NCBI RefSeq assembly: GCF_003985145.1
Contig: NZ_ML133521.1
Coordinates: forward strand, 186,001-250,000
Direction: 5' to 3'
Origin: Rhizobium anhuiense
GTDB lineage: Bacteria > Pseudomonadota > Alphaproteobacteria > Rhizobiales > Rhizobiaceae
Length of the DNA stretch: 64,000 nucleotides
The position numbers and the translations under genes are program-made. Shown in pieces: positions 16,341 through 25,484 of this stretch. The notes below the pieces were generated by a model. That model saw only the letters and a program-made list of their open reading frames with translations. It was not told the DNA's origin and ran no database searches. Position 1 is the first letter of the stretch, and each line of letters starts with the position of its first letter.

Positions 16341-17831
16341 ATGACACGGATCAACAAGGCGGCCTGTATCGGCGGCGGCGTCATCGGCGGCGGATGGATC
16401 GCGCGTTTCCTGCTGGCCGGCATCGACGTCGATGTGTTCGACCCGCATCCGGAGGCGAACCGCATCGTCGGCGAGGTGCTCGCCAACGCCGAAAAAGCCT
16501 ATGCCATGCTGACCGGCGCGCCCCTGCCGCCGCGCGGCAGGCTGACCTTCTGCACGACGCTCGCGGAAGCCGTCGCTGGCGCCGACTGGATTCAGGAAAG
16601 CGTGCCGGAACGGCTCGACCTCAAGCGCGGAGTCCTGACCGAGATCGATGCCGCGGCGCGCCCGGACGCCCTGATCGGCTCTTCCACTTCGGGCCTGCTG
16701 CCGTCCGATCTGCAGCGCGACATGAAGCATCCCGAGCGCCTCTTCGTCGCCCATCCCTATAACCCCGTCTATCTCTTGCCGCTCGTCGAAATCGTCGGCG
16801 GTGAAAAGACCTCGGCGGCGACCATCCAGGCGGCGATGGAAAGACTGGCGCCGATCGGCATGAAGGGCGTCCACATCGCCAAGGAGATCGAGGCCTTCGT
16901 CGGCGACCGGCTGCTCGAAGCTCTGTGGCGCGAGGCTCTGTGGCTGATCCATGACGATATCTGCACCGTCGAGACGCTCGATGACGTCATCCGCTACTCT
17001 TTCGGCCTGCGTTGGGCGCAGATGGGCCTGTTCCAGACCTACCGCATCGCCGGCGGCGAGGCCGGCATGCGCCACTTCCTCGCCCAGTTCGGTCCCTGCC
17101 TCGCCTGGCCCTGGACCAAGCTCACCGATGTCGTCGATCTCGACGATGCGCTGATCGAAAAGATCGGCCGGCAATCCGACGAACAGGCGGCCGGCGTGTC
17201 GATCCGCGAGCTTGAACGCATCCGTGACGAAAACCTCGTCGGCATCCTGCAGGCCCTCAAGGGCGGCGATGGCGGCAAGGGCTGGGGCGCCGGCAAGCTC
17301 TTGAAGGACTTCGAGCAATCGCTCTGGGCACAAGGCGGCGGGACGACTGCGTCTGTCGACCCGTCGAAACCGCTGAGGCTCGTCGAGACGAAAGTCAGCC
17401 CTGCCTGGGTCGACTATAACGGCCATATGACCGAACACCGCTACCTTCAGGTTTTCGGCGATACCTCGGATGCGCTGCTGCGCCTCATCGGCGTCGATGT
17501 CGCCTATGTTGAGGCGGGGCACAGCTACTATACGGTGGAAACCCACATCCGCCATCTCGGCGAGGCAAAGCTCGGCCAGACGATCCATTCGACCTGCCGG
17601 GTCCTCTCCGTCGACGACAAGCGGCTGCATGTCTTCCATACGTTGCACGATACGGCGACGGGCGAGGCCATTGCCACCGCCGAGCACATGTTGCTGCATG
17701 TCGACAGCAAGGCCGGCAAGGCCACGCCGGCGCCGGCCGTCATTCTCGACAAGGTCAAGGCGATCGCCGAAGCGCAGGCGAATTTGGCCGCGCCTGAAGG
17801 CGTCGGCCGTCACGTCGGCCAGAAACGGTAG
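16341..17831 (+). CDS. lcdH: L-carnitine 3-dehydrogenase fused to betainyl-CoA thioesterase
   Basis: A 496-residue bifunctional protein. Residues 1-320 are a 3-hydroxyacyl-CoA-dehydrogenase-like NAD enzyme (GGGVIGGGWIARFLL at about 10-24; SSTSGLLPS near 113). Residues about 345-490 are a hotdog thioesterase (VDYNGHMTEHRYLQVFGD and later CRVLSVDDKRLHVFHTLHD). In Pseudomonas the two functions are separate CdhA and CdhB proteins; the fused form is known from rhizobia and relatives. It oxidises L-carnitine to 3-dehydrocarnitine and hydrolyses betainyl-CoA to glycine betaine and CoA. Together with the upstream cleavage enzyme it completes carnitine to betaine conversion. Confidence 0.9.
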   Translation: MTRINKAACIGGGVIGGGWIARFLLAGIDVDVFDPHPEANRIVGEVLANAEKAYAMLTGAPLPPRGRLTFCTTLAEAVAGADWIQESVPERLDLKRGVLTEIDAAARPDALIGSSTSGLLPSDLQRDMKHPERLFVAHPYNPVYLLPLVEIVGGEKTSAATIQAAMERLAPIGMKGVHIAKEIEAFVGDRLLEALWREALWLIHDDICTVETLDDVIRYSFGLRWAQMGLFQTYRIAGGEAGMRHFLAQFGPCLAWPWTKLTDVVDLDDALIEKIGRQSDEQAAGVSIRELERIRDENLVGILQALKGGDGGKGWGAGKLLKDFEQSLWAQGGGTTASVDPSKPLRLVETKVSPAWVDYNGHMTEHRYLQVFGDTSDALLRLIGVDVAYVEAGHSYYTVETHIRHLGEAKLGQTIHSTCRVLSVDDKRLHVFHTLHDTATGEAIATAEHMLLHVDSKAGKATPAPAVILDKVKAIAEAQANLAAPEGVGRHVGQKR

Positions 17832-17841
17832 GAGGATCGGC

Positions 17842-19002
17842 ATGGATTTCGGATTGAGCGAAGAACAGGAAATGATCGTCGAGACGGTCCGCGCCTTCGT
17901 CGAGACCGAAATTTATCCGCACGAAAACGAGGTCGAGCGCACAGGCATCGTCCCGCCGGAGCTCGGAGACGAGATCCGGCGCAAATGCATCGATCTCGGC
18001 TTCTACGCCTGCAATTTCCCGGAGGAGGTCGGCGGCGCCGGCCTCGATCACGTCACCTTCACGCTGGTCGAGCGGGAGCTCGGGCGCGGTTCCCTCGGGC
18101 TGACGGTTTTCTTCGGCCGGCCCTCCGGCATCCTGATGGCCTGCGAGGGCGAGCAGCGAGAGCGCTACCTCCTGCCCGCCGTGCGCGGCGAGAAGATCGA
18201 CGCGCTTGCGATCACCGAACCGGACGCCGGTTCCGATATGCGCGGGATGAAATGCGCCGCCCGCCGCGACGGCGGCGACTTCGTCCTCAATGGCACGAAA
18301 CACTTTATTTCGCATGCCGATGTCGCCGATTTCGTCATTGTCTTTGCCGCGACGGGTGAGGAAGAAACGCCGAAAGGCATCAAGAAGAAGATCACCGCCT
18401 TCCTGGTGGATCGCGGCACGCCGGGCTTCGAAATCCGCAAGGGCTATGATTCCGTTTCGCATCGTGGCTACCACAACTCGACGCTCAGCTTCGAAGATTG
18501 CCGGATACCCGAAGCCCAGGTGCTGGGCGAGGTGCATCGCGGCTTCGACATAGCCAATCAATGGCTCTACGGCACGCGGCTGACGGTTGCCGCCACCTGC
18601 GTCGGCCGGGCACGGCGCGTCTTCGACATGACGCTGCCCTATGCCGCCGAGCGCAAGCAGTTCGGCAAGCCGATCGGCGCCAATCAGGGGGTGTCGTTCA
18701 AGCTCGCCGATATGATCACCGAGATCGACGCAGCCGATTGGCTGACACTTGCCGCCGCCTGGCGGCTTGATGCCGGGCTGCCTGCAGACCGGCAGATCGC
18801 CTCGGCCAAGCTTTACTCCTCGGAAATGCTCGCCCGGGTCACCGATGAGGCGATCCAGATCTTCGGCGGCATGGGCCTGATGGACGACCTGCCGCTCGCC
18901 CGCTTCTGGCGCGATGCGCGCGTCGAGCGCATCTGGGATGGCACCTCCGAAATCCAGCGGCATATCATCAGCCGCGACCTGCTTAGACCTTTGGGAGCGT
19001 GA
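17842..19002 (+). CDS. Acyl-CoA dehydrogenase, probable butyrobetainyl-CoA dehydrogenase
   Basis: A 386-residue flavoprotein with the classic acyl-CoA dehydrogenase marks: ALAITEPDAGSDMRGMKC (FAD/substrate loop), RKQFGKPIGANQGV and QIFGGMGLMDDLPLARFWRD. The ATG at 17842 has AGGAGG seven bases upstream. It lies between carnitine dehydrogenase and a CoA ligase, with a CaiD-type hydratase two genes on. The likely step is oxidation of gamma-butyrobetainyl-CoA to crotonobetainyl-CoA, with electrons passed to an electron-transfer flavoprotein encoded elsewhere. The family is certain; the substrate is inferred from context. Confidence 0.85.
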   Translation: MDFGLSEEQEMIVETVRAFVETEIYPHENEVERTGIVPPELGDEIRRKCIDLGFYACNFPEEVGGAGLDHVTFTLVERELGRGSLGLTVFFGRPSGILMACEGEQRERYLLPAVRGEKIDALAITEPDAGSDMRGMKCAARRDGGDFVLNGTKHFISHADVADFVIVFAATGEEETPKGIKKKITAFLVDRGTPGFEIRKGYDSVSHRGYHNSTLSFEDCRIPEAQVLGEVHRGFDIANQWLYGTRLTVAATCVGRARRVFDMTLPYAAERKQFGKPIGANQGVSFKLADMITEIDAADWLTLAAAWRLDAGLPADRQIASAKLYSSEMLARVTDEAIQIFGGMGLMDDLPLARFWRDARVERIWDGTSEIQRHIISRDLLRPLGA

Positions 19003-19006
19003 GCCG

Positions 19007-21061
19007 ATGACATCTCGCCCGCTCGACCGCCTGCTCAGACCGCAAACGATCGCCGTCTTCGGTGGCCGCGAGGCGCGCAGGGTGATCGAGCAGTGTGATC
19101 GTATGGGTTTTGCCGGCGAGATCTGGCCTGTCCATCCGAAGCTCGACGAGGTGCTCGGACGGCGCTGCTATCGCTCGGTCTCGGATCTGCCGTCAGCGCC
19201 GGATGCCGCCTTCGTCGGCGTCAACAGGACGCTGACCGTCGAGATCGTCCGCAGCCTTTCTGAAGCCGGTGCCGGCGGGGCGGTCTGTTATGCATCGGGT
19301 TTCAGCGAGGCGACGGGTGAACTTGAGGATGGCGCCGAGCTGCAGCGGGCCCTGCTGGAGGCAGCGGGCGATATGCCGATCCTCGGGCCGAATTGCTACG
19401 GGCTGATCAACGGTCTGGACGGCGCGCTGCTCTGGCCCGATCAGCATGGCATGCAGCGCATCGAACGTGGCGTCGCGATTCTCACGCAGTCCTCCAATAT
19501 CGCCATCAACCTGACCATGCAGACCCGTGGGCTGCCGATCGCCTATGTGGTCACGGCCGGCAACCAGGCGCAGACATCGCTTGCCGATGTCGCCTGCGCA
19601 TTGATCGACGACCCACGCGTTACAGCGGTCGGCCTTCATGTCGAAGGCTTCGGCGATCTCGCTGCTCTCGAACGCCTGGCCGCCATCGCCCGGTGGTCGA
19701 GGAAGCCGGTCGTCGTGCTGAAGGTCGGCAGATCGGAACAGGCAAAACGTGCGGCCGTATCACACACCGCCTCGCTTGCCGGCAGCGATGCCGTCGCCGA
19801 TGCCGTACTGGCCCGTCTCGGCCTTGGCCGTGTCCAGACCTTGCCGGCACTGCTCGAAACCCTGAAGCTGCTGCATGTCGCCGGCCCGCTTGCAAGCCAT
19901 TCGATCTCGTCGATGAGCTGCTCGGGGGGCGAAGCCTCGCTGATGGCGGATGCCGCCGTCGGTCGCAAGGTGGAATTCCCGGCGCTGCAGCCGCAACAGC
20001 TACCGCGTCTGCGGCGGGTGCTGGGCGAGATGGTGACGCTTTCCAATCCGCTCGACTACCACACCTTCGTCTGGGGCGATCTCGCACGCCAGACCGAAGC
20101 CTTCGGCGCCATGTTCGAAGGCGGCTATGCCCTCAATCTCGTCGTGCTCGACTTCCCGCGTGGCGACCGCTGCGATGCCTCCGAATGGGCGATGACGGCG
20201 GATGCGGTCATTGCGGCCGCCGCCGCAACCGGTGCGCTGGCCGGCGTGCTGGCGACCCTTCCGGAAAACATGCCCGAGCCGATCGCAGATCGGCTGATGG
20301 CGAATGGCATCGTCGCCTTCTGCGGCATCGACGAAACCATCATTGCAGCGGAAGTCGCCGCCGGCATCGGCCAAGCCTGGAAAGCGCCGCCTCCCTTGCC
20401 GCTGCTCGACGTGCCGTCCATGGGCGGCGAGATCGAGACGCTGACGGAAGCCGATGCAAAGACGGAACTTGCTGCCTGCGGCCTCCCTGTTCCTCGGGGG
20501 CTGCAGGCTTTTTCGTCCCGGGAAGCTGCCGAGCAGGCCGAGCGGCTCGGTTTCCCCGTCGTGCTGAAAGCTCTCGGCATTGCCCACAAGACCGAGGCCG
20601 GCGCTGTCGCACTCAACCTTAGGAATAGTGAGGCAGTGTCGGATGCGGCGGCGGCCATGCCGCCGAATTCAGGTTATCTCGTCGAGAAGATGATCAATCC
20701 GCCGGTTGCCGAGCTCATTGTCGGCGCCATCCGCGACCCCGTCTTCGGATTGTCACTTACGCTTGGAGCGGGCGGAATCTTCGTTGAATTGCTTGAAGAT
20801 TCTATCCTTTTGCCGCTTCCGGCGACAAAAACCGACATTCACGCGGCGATTTCACGGCTTAAACTTGCAAAATTGATCTATGGCTATCGCGGGAGACCAA
20901 AAGGCGACCTCGAGGCCGTCGTCGATGCTGTCTCAGCAGCGGCAGATTATGTCGTAATGAACGCGGCACGCCTGGAGGAACTGGACATTAATCCGTTGAT
21001 GGTTCTTCCCGAAGGGGACGGCGTTGTCGCAGTCGATGCCCTGATACGGCGGAGGAGGTAG
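19007..21061 (+). CDS. NDP-forming acyl-CoA synthetase (CoA-binding plus ATP-grasp)
   Basis: A 684-residue protein with an N-terminal CoA-binding/succinyl-CoA ligase-like part (TIAVFGGREARRV near residue 10, ILGPNCYGLING near 124, active-site histidine region AAVSHTASLAG near 250) and a C-terminal ATP-grasp domain from about 480 (GFPVVLKALGIAHKTEAGAV). Such enzymes form an acyl-CoA with cleavage of ATP to ADP and phosphate. In this operon it stands where the AMP-forming CaiC ligase would be expected, so the predicted substrate is butyrobetaine, crotonobetaine or carnitine. That substrate is inferred only from neighbours. It overlaps neither neighbour: gaps are 4 and 6 bases. Confidence 0.82.
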   Translation: MTSRPLDRLLRPQTIAVFGGREARRVIEQCDRMGFAGEIWPVHPKLDEVLGRRCYRSVSDLPSAPDAAFVGVNRTLTVEIVRSLSEAGAGGAVCYASGFSEATGELEDGAELQRALLEAAGDMPILGPNCYGLINGLDGALLWPDQHGMQRIERGVAILTQSSNIAINLTMQTRGLPIAYVVTAGNQAQTSLADVACALIDDPRVTAVGLHVEGFGDLAALERLAAIARWSRKPVVVLKVGRSEQAKRAAVSHTASLAGSDAVADAVLARLGLGRVQTLPALLETLKLLHVAGPLASHSISSMSCSGGEASLMADAAVGRKVEFPALQPQQLPRLRRVLGEMVTLSNPLDYHTFVWGDLARQTEAFGAMFEGGYALNLVVLDFPRGDRCDASEWAMTADAVIAAAAATGALAGVLATLPENMPEPIADRLMANGIVAFCGIDETIIAAEVAAGIGQAWKAPPPLPLLDVPSMGGEIETLTEADAKTELAACGLPVPRGLQAFSSREAAEQAERLGFPVVLKALGIAHKTEAGAVALNLRNSEAVSDAAAAMPPNSGYLVEKMINPPVAELIVGAIRDPVFGLSLTLGAGGIFVELLEDSILLPLPATKTDIHAAISRLKLAKLIYGYRGRPKGDLEAVVDAVSAAADYVVMNAARLEELDINPLMVLPEGDGVVAVDALIRRRR

Positions 21062-21067
21062 CATAGG

Positions 21068-21850
21068 TTGAGCGATCCCATTCGCACACGACAGGACGGC
21101 GGAGTCCTCGAAGTCGTCATCGACCGGCCGAAGGCGAACGCCATCGACCTTTCGACCAGCCGTGCCCTGGGCTTGATCTTCCGGGATTTCCGCGACGATC
21201 CGGCATTGCGTGTCGCCATCGTCTCGGGTGCCGGCGAGAAGTTTTTCTGTGCCGGATGGGATCTCAAGGCGGCGGCATCAGGCGATGCAGTCGACGGGGA
21301 TTACGGTGTCGGCGGCTTCGGTGGGCTGCAGGAACTGCGCGACCTCAACAAGCCGGTCATTTGTGCGGTCAACGGCATCTGTTGCGGCGGCGGACTGGAG
21401 ATCGCGCTTTCTGCCGACCTGATCATCGCCGCCGAGCATGCGACCTTCGCTCTGCCGGAAATCCGCTCGGGCACGGTTGCCGATGCGGCTTCGATCAAGC
21501 TGCCGAAGCGCATCCCCTACCACATCGCCATGGACATGCTTTTGACGGGGCGCTGGCTCGACGTTCACGAGGCGCATCGCTGGGGTTTCGTCAACGAGGT
21601 CCTGCCGGCCGACAGACTGATGGAGAGAGCATGGGAGCTTGCCCGGCTGCTCGAAAGCGGGCCGCCGCTCGTCTATGCCGCCATCAAGGAAATCGTGCGC
21701 GAAGCGGAGGGTTCGACATTCCAGACTGCCATGAACAAGGTCACCAAGCGGCAGTTTGCGACGGTCGACAAACTCTATTCGAGCGAGGACCAATTGGAAG
21801 GCGCGCGGGCCTTCGCCGAGAAGCGAAGCCCCATTTGGAAAGGAAAATGA
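21068..21850 (+). CDS. caiD: Carnitinyl-CoA dehydratase / crotonobetainyl-CoA hydratase
   Basis: A 260-residue crotonase-fold enzyme clearly of the CaiD type: VVIDRPKANAIDLSTS (about 15-30), AGEKFFCAGWDLKAAASGDA (56-75), GFGGLQELRDLNKPVICAVN and, at the end, EGARAFAEKRSPIWKGK, all near-matches to E. coli CaiD. It hydrates crotonobetainyl-CoA to L-carnitinyl-CoA. The start is TTG at 21068 with AGGAGG about nine bases upstream inside the preceding gene's end. Its presence beside the aerobic carnitine dehydrogenase links the CoA-ester branch to the oxidative branch. Confidence 0.9.
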   Translation: MSDPIRTRQDGGVLEVVIDRPKANAIDLSTSRALGLIFRDFRDDPALRVAIVSGAGEKFFCAGWDLKAAASGDAVDGDYGVGGFGGLQELRDLNKPVICAVNGICCGGGLEIALSADLIIAAEHATFALPEIRSGTVADAASIKLPKRIPYHIAMDMLLTGRWLDVHEAHRWGFVNEVLPADRLMERAWELARLLESGPPLVYAAIKEIVREAEGSTFQTAMNKVTKRQFATVDKLYSSEDQLEGARAFAEKRSPIWKGK

Positions 21851-21968
21851 CCAGGCGGCAGCAACCGCACTATTTTCCCGCATGATGCGGGCGACGGAGG
21901 TGGAGAGGAAACCGCCTGCGGATCTGCCCGGAAGTTCTGTCAACGCACCATAAAGAAGGAACTGGGGA

Positions 21969-23558
21969 ATGAACGACTACACCAAATATCTCGCAAGCCG
22001 TGTCACCGCCGGCGGGCTCAGCCGCCGCGAATTCATGGGACGCGCCATGGCGGCGGGCATCACACTTGCCGTCGCCGACAAGCTCTTCACCGAAAGTGCG
22101 CAAGCCGCCGAACCGAAACGCGGTGGCCACTTGAAGCTCGGCCTCGAAGGAGGTGCCGCCACCGATTCGAAGGATCCGGCAAAGTTCCTGTCGCAGGTCA
22201 TGTTCTGTATCGGCCGCTGCTGGGGCGACATGCTGGTCGAGTCCGACCCGCTGACGGGTGCCGCCGTGCCCTCGCTTGCCGAATCCTGGGAGCCCTCGAA
22301 GGACGCTGTCACCTGGACCTTCAAGATCCGCAAGGGTGTCAAGTTCCACGATGGCAAGGAACTGACGATCGACGACGTCGTTGCGACGCTGAAGCGCCAC
22401 ACCGACGCAAAGTCGGAATCCGGTGCGCTCGGTGTTCTCGGCTCGATCAAGGAGATCAAGGCCGACGGCGGCAATCTCGTGCTGACGCTCAGCGAAGGCA
22501 ATGCCGACATGCCGCTTCTGCTGTCGGACTACCACCTGGTCATCCAGCCGAACGGCGGCGTCGACGATCCGCTGGCCTCGATCGGCACCGGCCCCTACAA
22601 GATGACGAGCTTCGAGCCCGGCGTCCGCGCCACCTTCGAAAGGAACAAGGACGACTGGCGCACCGACCGGGGCTATGTCGATTCGATCGAAATCATCGGC
22701 ATGAACGATGCCACTGCCCGCATCGCGGCGCTTTCGTCCGGTCAGGTGCACTACATCAACCGCGTCGACCCGAAGACCGTCAACCTGCTGAAGCGTGCGC
22801 CGAATGTCGAGATCCTCTCGACCGCCGGCCGTGGGCACTACGTCTTCATCATGCATTGCGACAAGGCGCCATTCGATAATAACGACCTGCGCCTGGCTCT
22901 CAAATACGCCATGGACCGCGAGACCATGGTGCAGAAGATCCTCGGCGGCTACGGCAAGGTCGGCAACGACTTCCCGATCAACAGCACCTATGCGCTGTTC
23001 CCCGAGGGCATCGAGCAGCGCGTTTACGATCCCGACAAGGCCGCCTTCCACTACAAGAAGTCCGGCCATAGCGGCTCGGTCCTCCTGCGCACCTCCGAAG
23101 TCGCCTTCCCCGGCGCCGTCGACGCGGCCGTCCTCTATCAGGAAAGCTGCAAGAAGGCCGGCATCGAGATCGAGGTCAAGCGCGAGCCGGGCGACGGCTA
23201 CTGGACCAACGTCTGGAACGTCCAGCCCTTCTCGACCTCCTATTGGGGTGGCCGTCCGACGCAGGACCAGATGTATTCCACCGCCTATCTCTCGACGGCG
23301 GATTGGAACGACACCAAGTTCAAGCGTCCTGACTTCGACAAGCTGCTGCTGCAGGCCCGCTCCGAATTGGACGAAGCCAAGCGCAAGGACATGTACCGCA
23401 CCATGGCGATGATGGTGCGCGACGAGGGCGGGGTGATCCTGCCGATGTTCAACGATTTCGTGAACGCCTCCACCAAGCAGGTGAAGGGTTATGTCCACGA
23501 CATCGGCAACGACATGTCGAACGGCTACGTCGCAACCCGCGTCTGGCTGGACGCCTGA
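21969..23558 (+). CDS. Peptide-type ABC transporter binding protein (SBP family 5), Tat-exported
   Basis: A 529-residue periplasmic protein of the DppA/OppA class. The N-terminus carries a twin-arginine signal (SRREFMGRAMAAG, about 18-30, cleavage near SAQA), so it is probably exported folded. Mature hallmarks are LAESWEPSKDAVTWTFKIRK and VKFHDGKELTIDDVVATLK. It starts the transport part of the carnitine operon, 118 bases after caiD, with GAAGGAACTGGGGA ahead of the ATG. Known carnitine importers are of the betaine (ProU-like) or BCCT type; a peptide-type importer here may take butyrobetaine, carnitine or acyl-carnitines. Confidence 0.87.
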   Translation: MNDYTKYLASRVTAGGLSRREFMGRAMAAGITLAVADKLFTESAQAAEPKRGGHLKLGLEGGAATDSKDPAKFLSQVMFCIGRCWGDMLVESDPLTGAAVPSLAESWEPSKDAVTWTFKIRKGVKFHDGKELTIDDVVATLKRHTDAKSESGALGVLGSIKEIKADGGNLVLTLSEGNADMPLLLSDYHLVIQPNGGVDDPLASIGTGPYKMTSFEPGVRATFERNKDDWRTDRGYVDSIEIIGMNDATARIAALSSGQVHYINRVDPKTVNLLKRAPNVEILSTAGRGHYVFIMHCDKAPFDNNDLRLALKYAMDRETMVQKILGGYGKVGNDFPINSTYALFPEGIEQRVYDPDKAAFHYKKSGHSGSVLLRTSEVAFPGAVDAAVLYQESCKKAGIEIEVKREPGDGYWTNVWNVQPFSTSYWGGRPTQDQMYSTAYLSTADWNDTKFKRPDFDKLLLQARSELDEAKRKDMYRTMAMMVRDEGGVILPMFNDFVNASTKQVKGYVHDIGNDMSNGYVATRVWLDA

Positions 23559-23600
23559 GGATAAAGGGGCGTTTGCCCCCTCCGATCTCCAACGAAGCCG

Positions 23601-23626
23601 GGACCGTGGGATGAAACCCGCGGTCC
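23601..23626 (+). terminator. Intra-operon hairpin after the binding-protein gene
   Basis: GGACCGTGGG and CCCGCGGTCC form a 10-base stem with one G-T pair around a 6-base loop, 42 bases after the binding-protein stop. No T-run follows directly. Such stems between a binding-protein gene and its permeases usually protect the upstream mRNA and lower expression of the membrane genes. Confidence 0.5.
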
Positions 23627-23655
23627 TCCCGCCGTTTTAGCGCGAGGTCCTCGCC

Positions 23656-24660
23656 ATGACCAATCCTGCCCCCAGCATCTTGCCCGGCCTCGGGTTGCGG
23701 CAGCGTTTTCCGCTGCTGGCCCTCATCCTCGAGCGCTTCGTGCTCAGTCTCGTCCTGCTTTTTGCCGTTTCCATCCTGATCTTCGGCGGCCTGGAAGCCC
23801 TGCCCGGCGATTTTGCCACCACCTATCTCGGCCAGTCGGCGACGCCGCAGGCGGTTGCCAATATTCGTCAGGATCTCGGGCTGAACCGTCCGGTCACGAC
23901 GCGCTACGTCGAGTGGCTCGGCAATGCCGTCCAGGGAGACTTCGGCACCTCCTGGGCCAGCAAGAATTCGGTGAGCGAGCAGATCGGCAAACGCCTTGGC
24001 AATTCGCTTTTCCTGGCGGGTTTCGCAGCGGTGATCTCGGTGCCGCTCGCCGTCGGCCTTGGCATGCTGTCGGTGCATTTCCGCAATCGGCTACCGGATA
24101 AGATCATCAACGTGATCTCGCTTGCGGCGATCTCGCTGCCGGAATTCTTCATCGGCTACCTGCTGATCCTCTTCTTCGCGGTGAACCTTGGCATGGCGAC
24201 CTTCCCGGCGACGGTCTATGACAGCATGGGTTTCGGCGAGCGGTTGAAGGCGATCGCGCTGCCGACGGCGACGCTCGTGCTCGTCGTGCTTGCGCACATG
24301 ATGCGCATGACGCGGGCGGCGATCCTCTCCGTCATGTCGTCGGCCTATATGGAGACGGCAGAGCTGAAGGGCCTCAGCGCCTTCCGCGCGATCGTCAAGC
24401 ACGCCGCTCCCAATGCGCTCGCCCCGATCATCAATGTCATCGCGCTGAACCTTGCCTATCTCGTGGTCGGCGTCGTCGTTGTCGAAGTGGTCTTCGTCTA
24501 TCCCGGCATGGGGCAATATATGGTCGATGCGGTCACCGTGCGCGATATGCCCGTCGTGCAGGCCTGCGGCCTGATCTTCGCGGCCGTCTACATCTTCCTC
24601 AACATGACGGCCGATATCCTTGCGATTATCGCCAATCCCCGGCTGAGGCATCCGCGATGA
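23656..24660 (+). CDS. Peptide-type ABC transporter permease (DppB class)
   Basis: A 334-residue membrane protein with six hydrophobic segments, the long N-terminal periplasmic loop of DppB/OppB proteins (LGLNRPVTTRYVEWLGNAVQ near 74-93) and the EAA-type coupling loop ELKGLSAFRAIVKHAAPNA near 237. Its last four bases overlap the next permease gene (ATGA). It works as one half of the channel for the Tat-exported binding protein. Confidence 0.9.
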   Translation: MTNPAPSILPGLGLRQRFPLLALILERFVLSLVLLFAVSILIFGGLEALPGDFATTYLGQSATPQAVANIRQDLGLNRPVTTRYVEWLGNAVQGDFGTSWASKNSVSEQIGKRLGNSLFLAGFAAVISVPLAVGLGMLSVHFRNRLPDKIINVISLAAISLPEFFIGYLLILFFAVNLGMATFPATVYDSMGFGERLKAIALPTATLVLVVLAHMMRMTRAAILSVMSSAYMETAELKGLSAFRAIVKHAAPNALAPIINVIALNLAYLVVGVVVVEVVFVYPGMGQYMVDAVTVRDMPVVQACGLIFAAVYIFLNMTADILAIIANPRLRHPR

Positions 24661-25484
24661 GATTGAGAGACATCCCCATCACCGCCTGGATCGGCATGGC
24701 CGGTATCGCCATCGCCTTCATCTTCGCTATCTTTGCACCCTGGCTCGCCCCCTATGGCGAGACGCAGGTCGTCGGCGACGTCTGGCAGCTGCCGGATAAT
24801 CAATATATCTTCGGCCTCGACAATCTAGGCCGCGATATCCTCTCGCGCCTGATCTACGGCGCGCGCACGACGCTGCTGGTCTCGTCCGCCGCCACCGTCA
24901 TCTCCTTCTCGCTCGGCATTATCCTGAGCTTCACCGCTGCCGTCTCGCGCGGCATCATCGACACGGTGTTTTCCCGCTTCAACGATCTGATGATGTCGAT
25001 CCCGACGCTGATCTTCGCGCTGGTCGTTCTGGCGGTCCTGCCGCAAAATATCGTCGTGCTGATCCTTGTCATGGCGATCCTCGATTCCACCCGCGTCTAC
25101 CGTCTCGGCCGCGCTGTGGCGCTCGATGTCGCGGTGATGGAATTCGTCGAGGCGGCCAAGCTGCGCGGCGAAGGCAAGCTCTGGATCATCTTCCGCGAAA
25201 TTCTGCCGAACACGCTGTCGCCGCTGCTGGCCGAGTTCGGGTTGCGCTTCGCCTTCTCGATCCTGTTCCTCTCGACGCTTTCCTTCCTCGGCCTCGGCAT
25301 TCAGCCGCCGGCGGCCGATTGGGGCGGCATGGTCAAGGACAACAAGGACGGCATCATCTTCGGCATATCGGCAGCATTGGTGCCGGGCACGGCGATCGCC
25401 GTGCTTGCCGTCTGTGTCAACCTCGTCGTCGACTGGCTCCTGAAACGCACATCCAGCCTCAAGGGAGGGCGCGGCGATGCCTGA
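24657..25484 (+). CDS. Peptide-type ABC transporter permease (DppC class)
   Basis: A 275-residue partner permease with about six membrane segments. The hallmark FGLDNLGRDILSRLIYGART lies near residues 52-71, and EAAKLRGEGKLWIIFREILP is the coupling loop. The gene overlaps the upstream permease by four bases and the ATPase by eight, so the transporter genes are translated as a block. Confidence 0.9.
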   Translation: MRLRDIPITAWIGMAGIAIAFIFAIFAPWLAPYGETQVVGDVWQLPDNQYIFGLDNLGRDILSRLIYGARTTLLVSSAATVISFSLGIILSFTAAVSRGIIDTVFSRFNDLMMSIPTLIFALVVLAVLPQNIVVLILVMAILDSTRVYRLGRAVALDVAVMEFVEAAKLRGEGKLWIIFREILPNTLSPLLAEFGLRFAFSILFLSTLSFLGLGIQPPAADWGGMVKDNKDGIIFGISAALVPGTAIAVLAVCVNLVVDWLLKRTSSLKGGRGDA

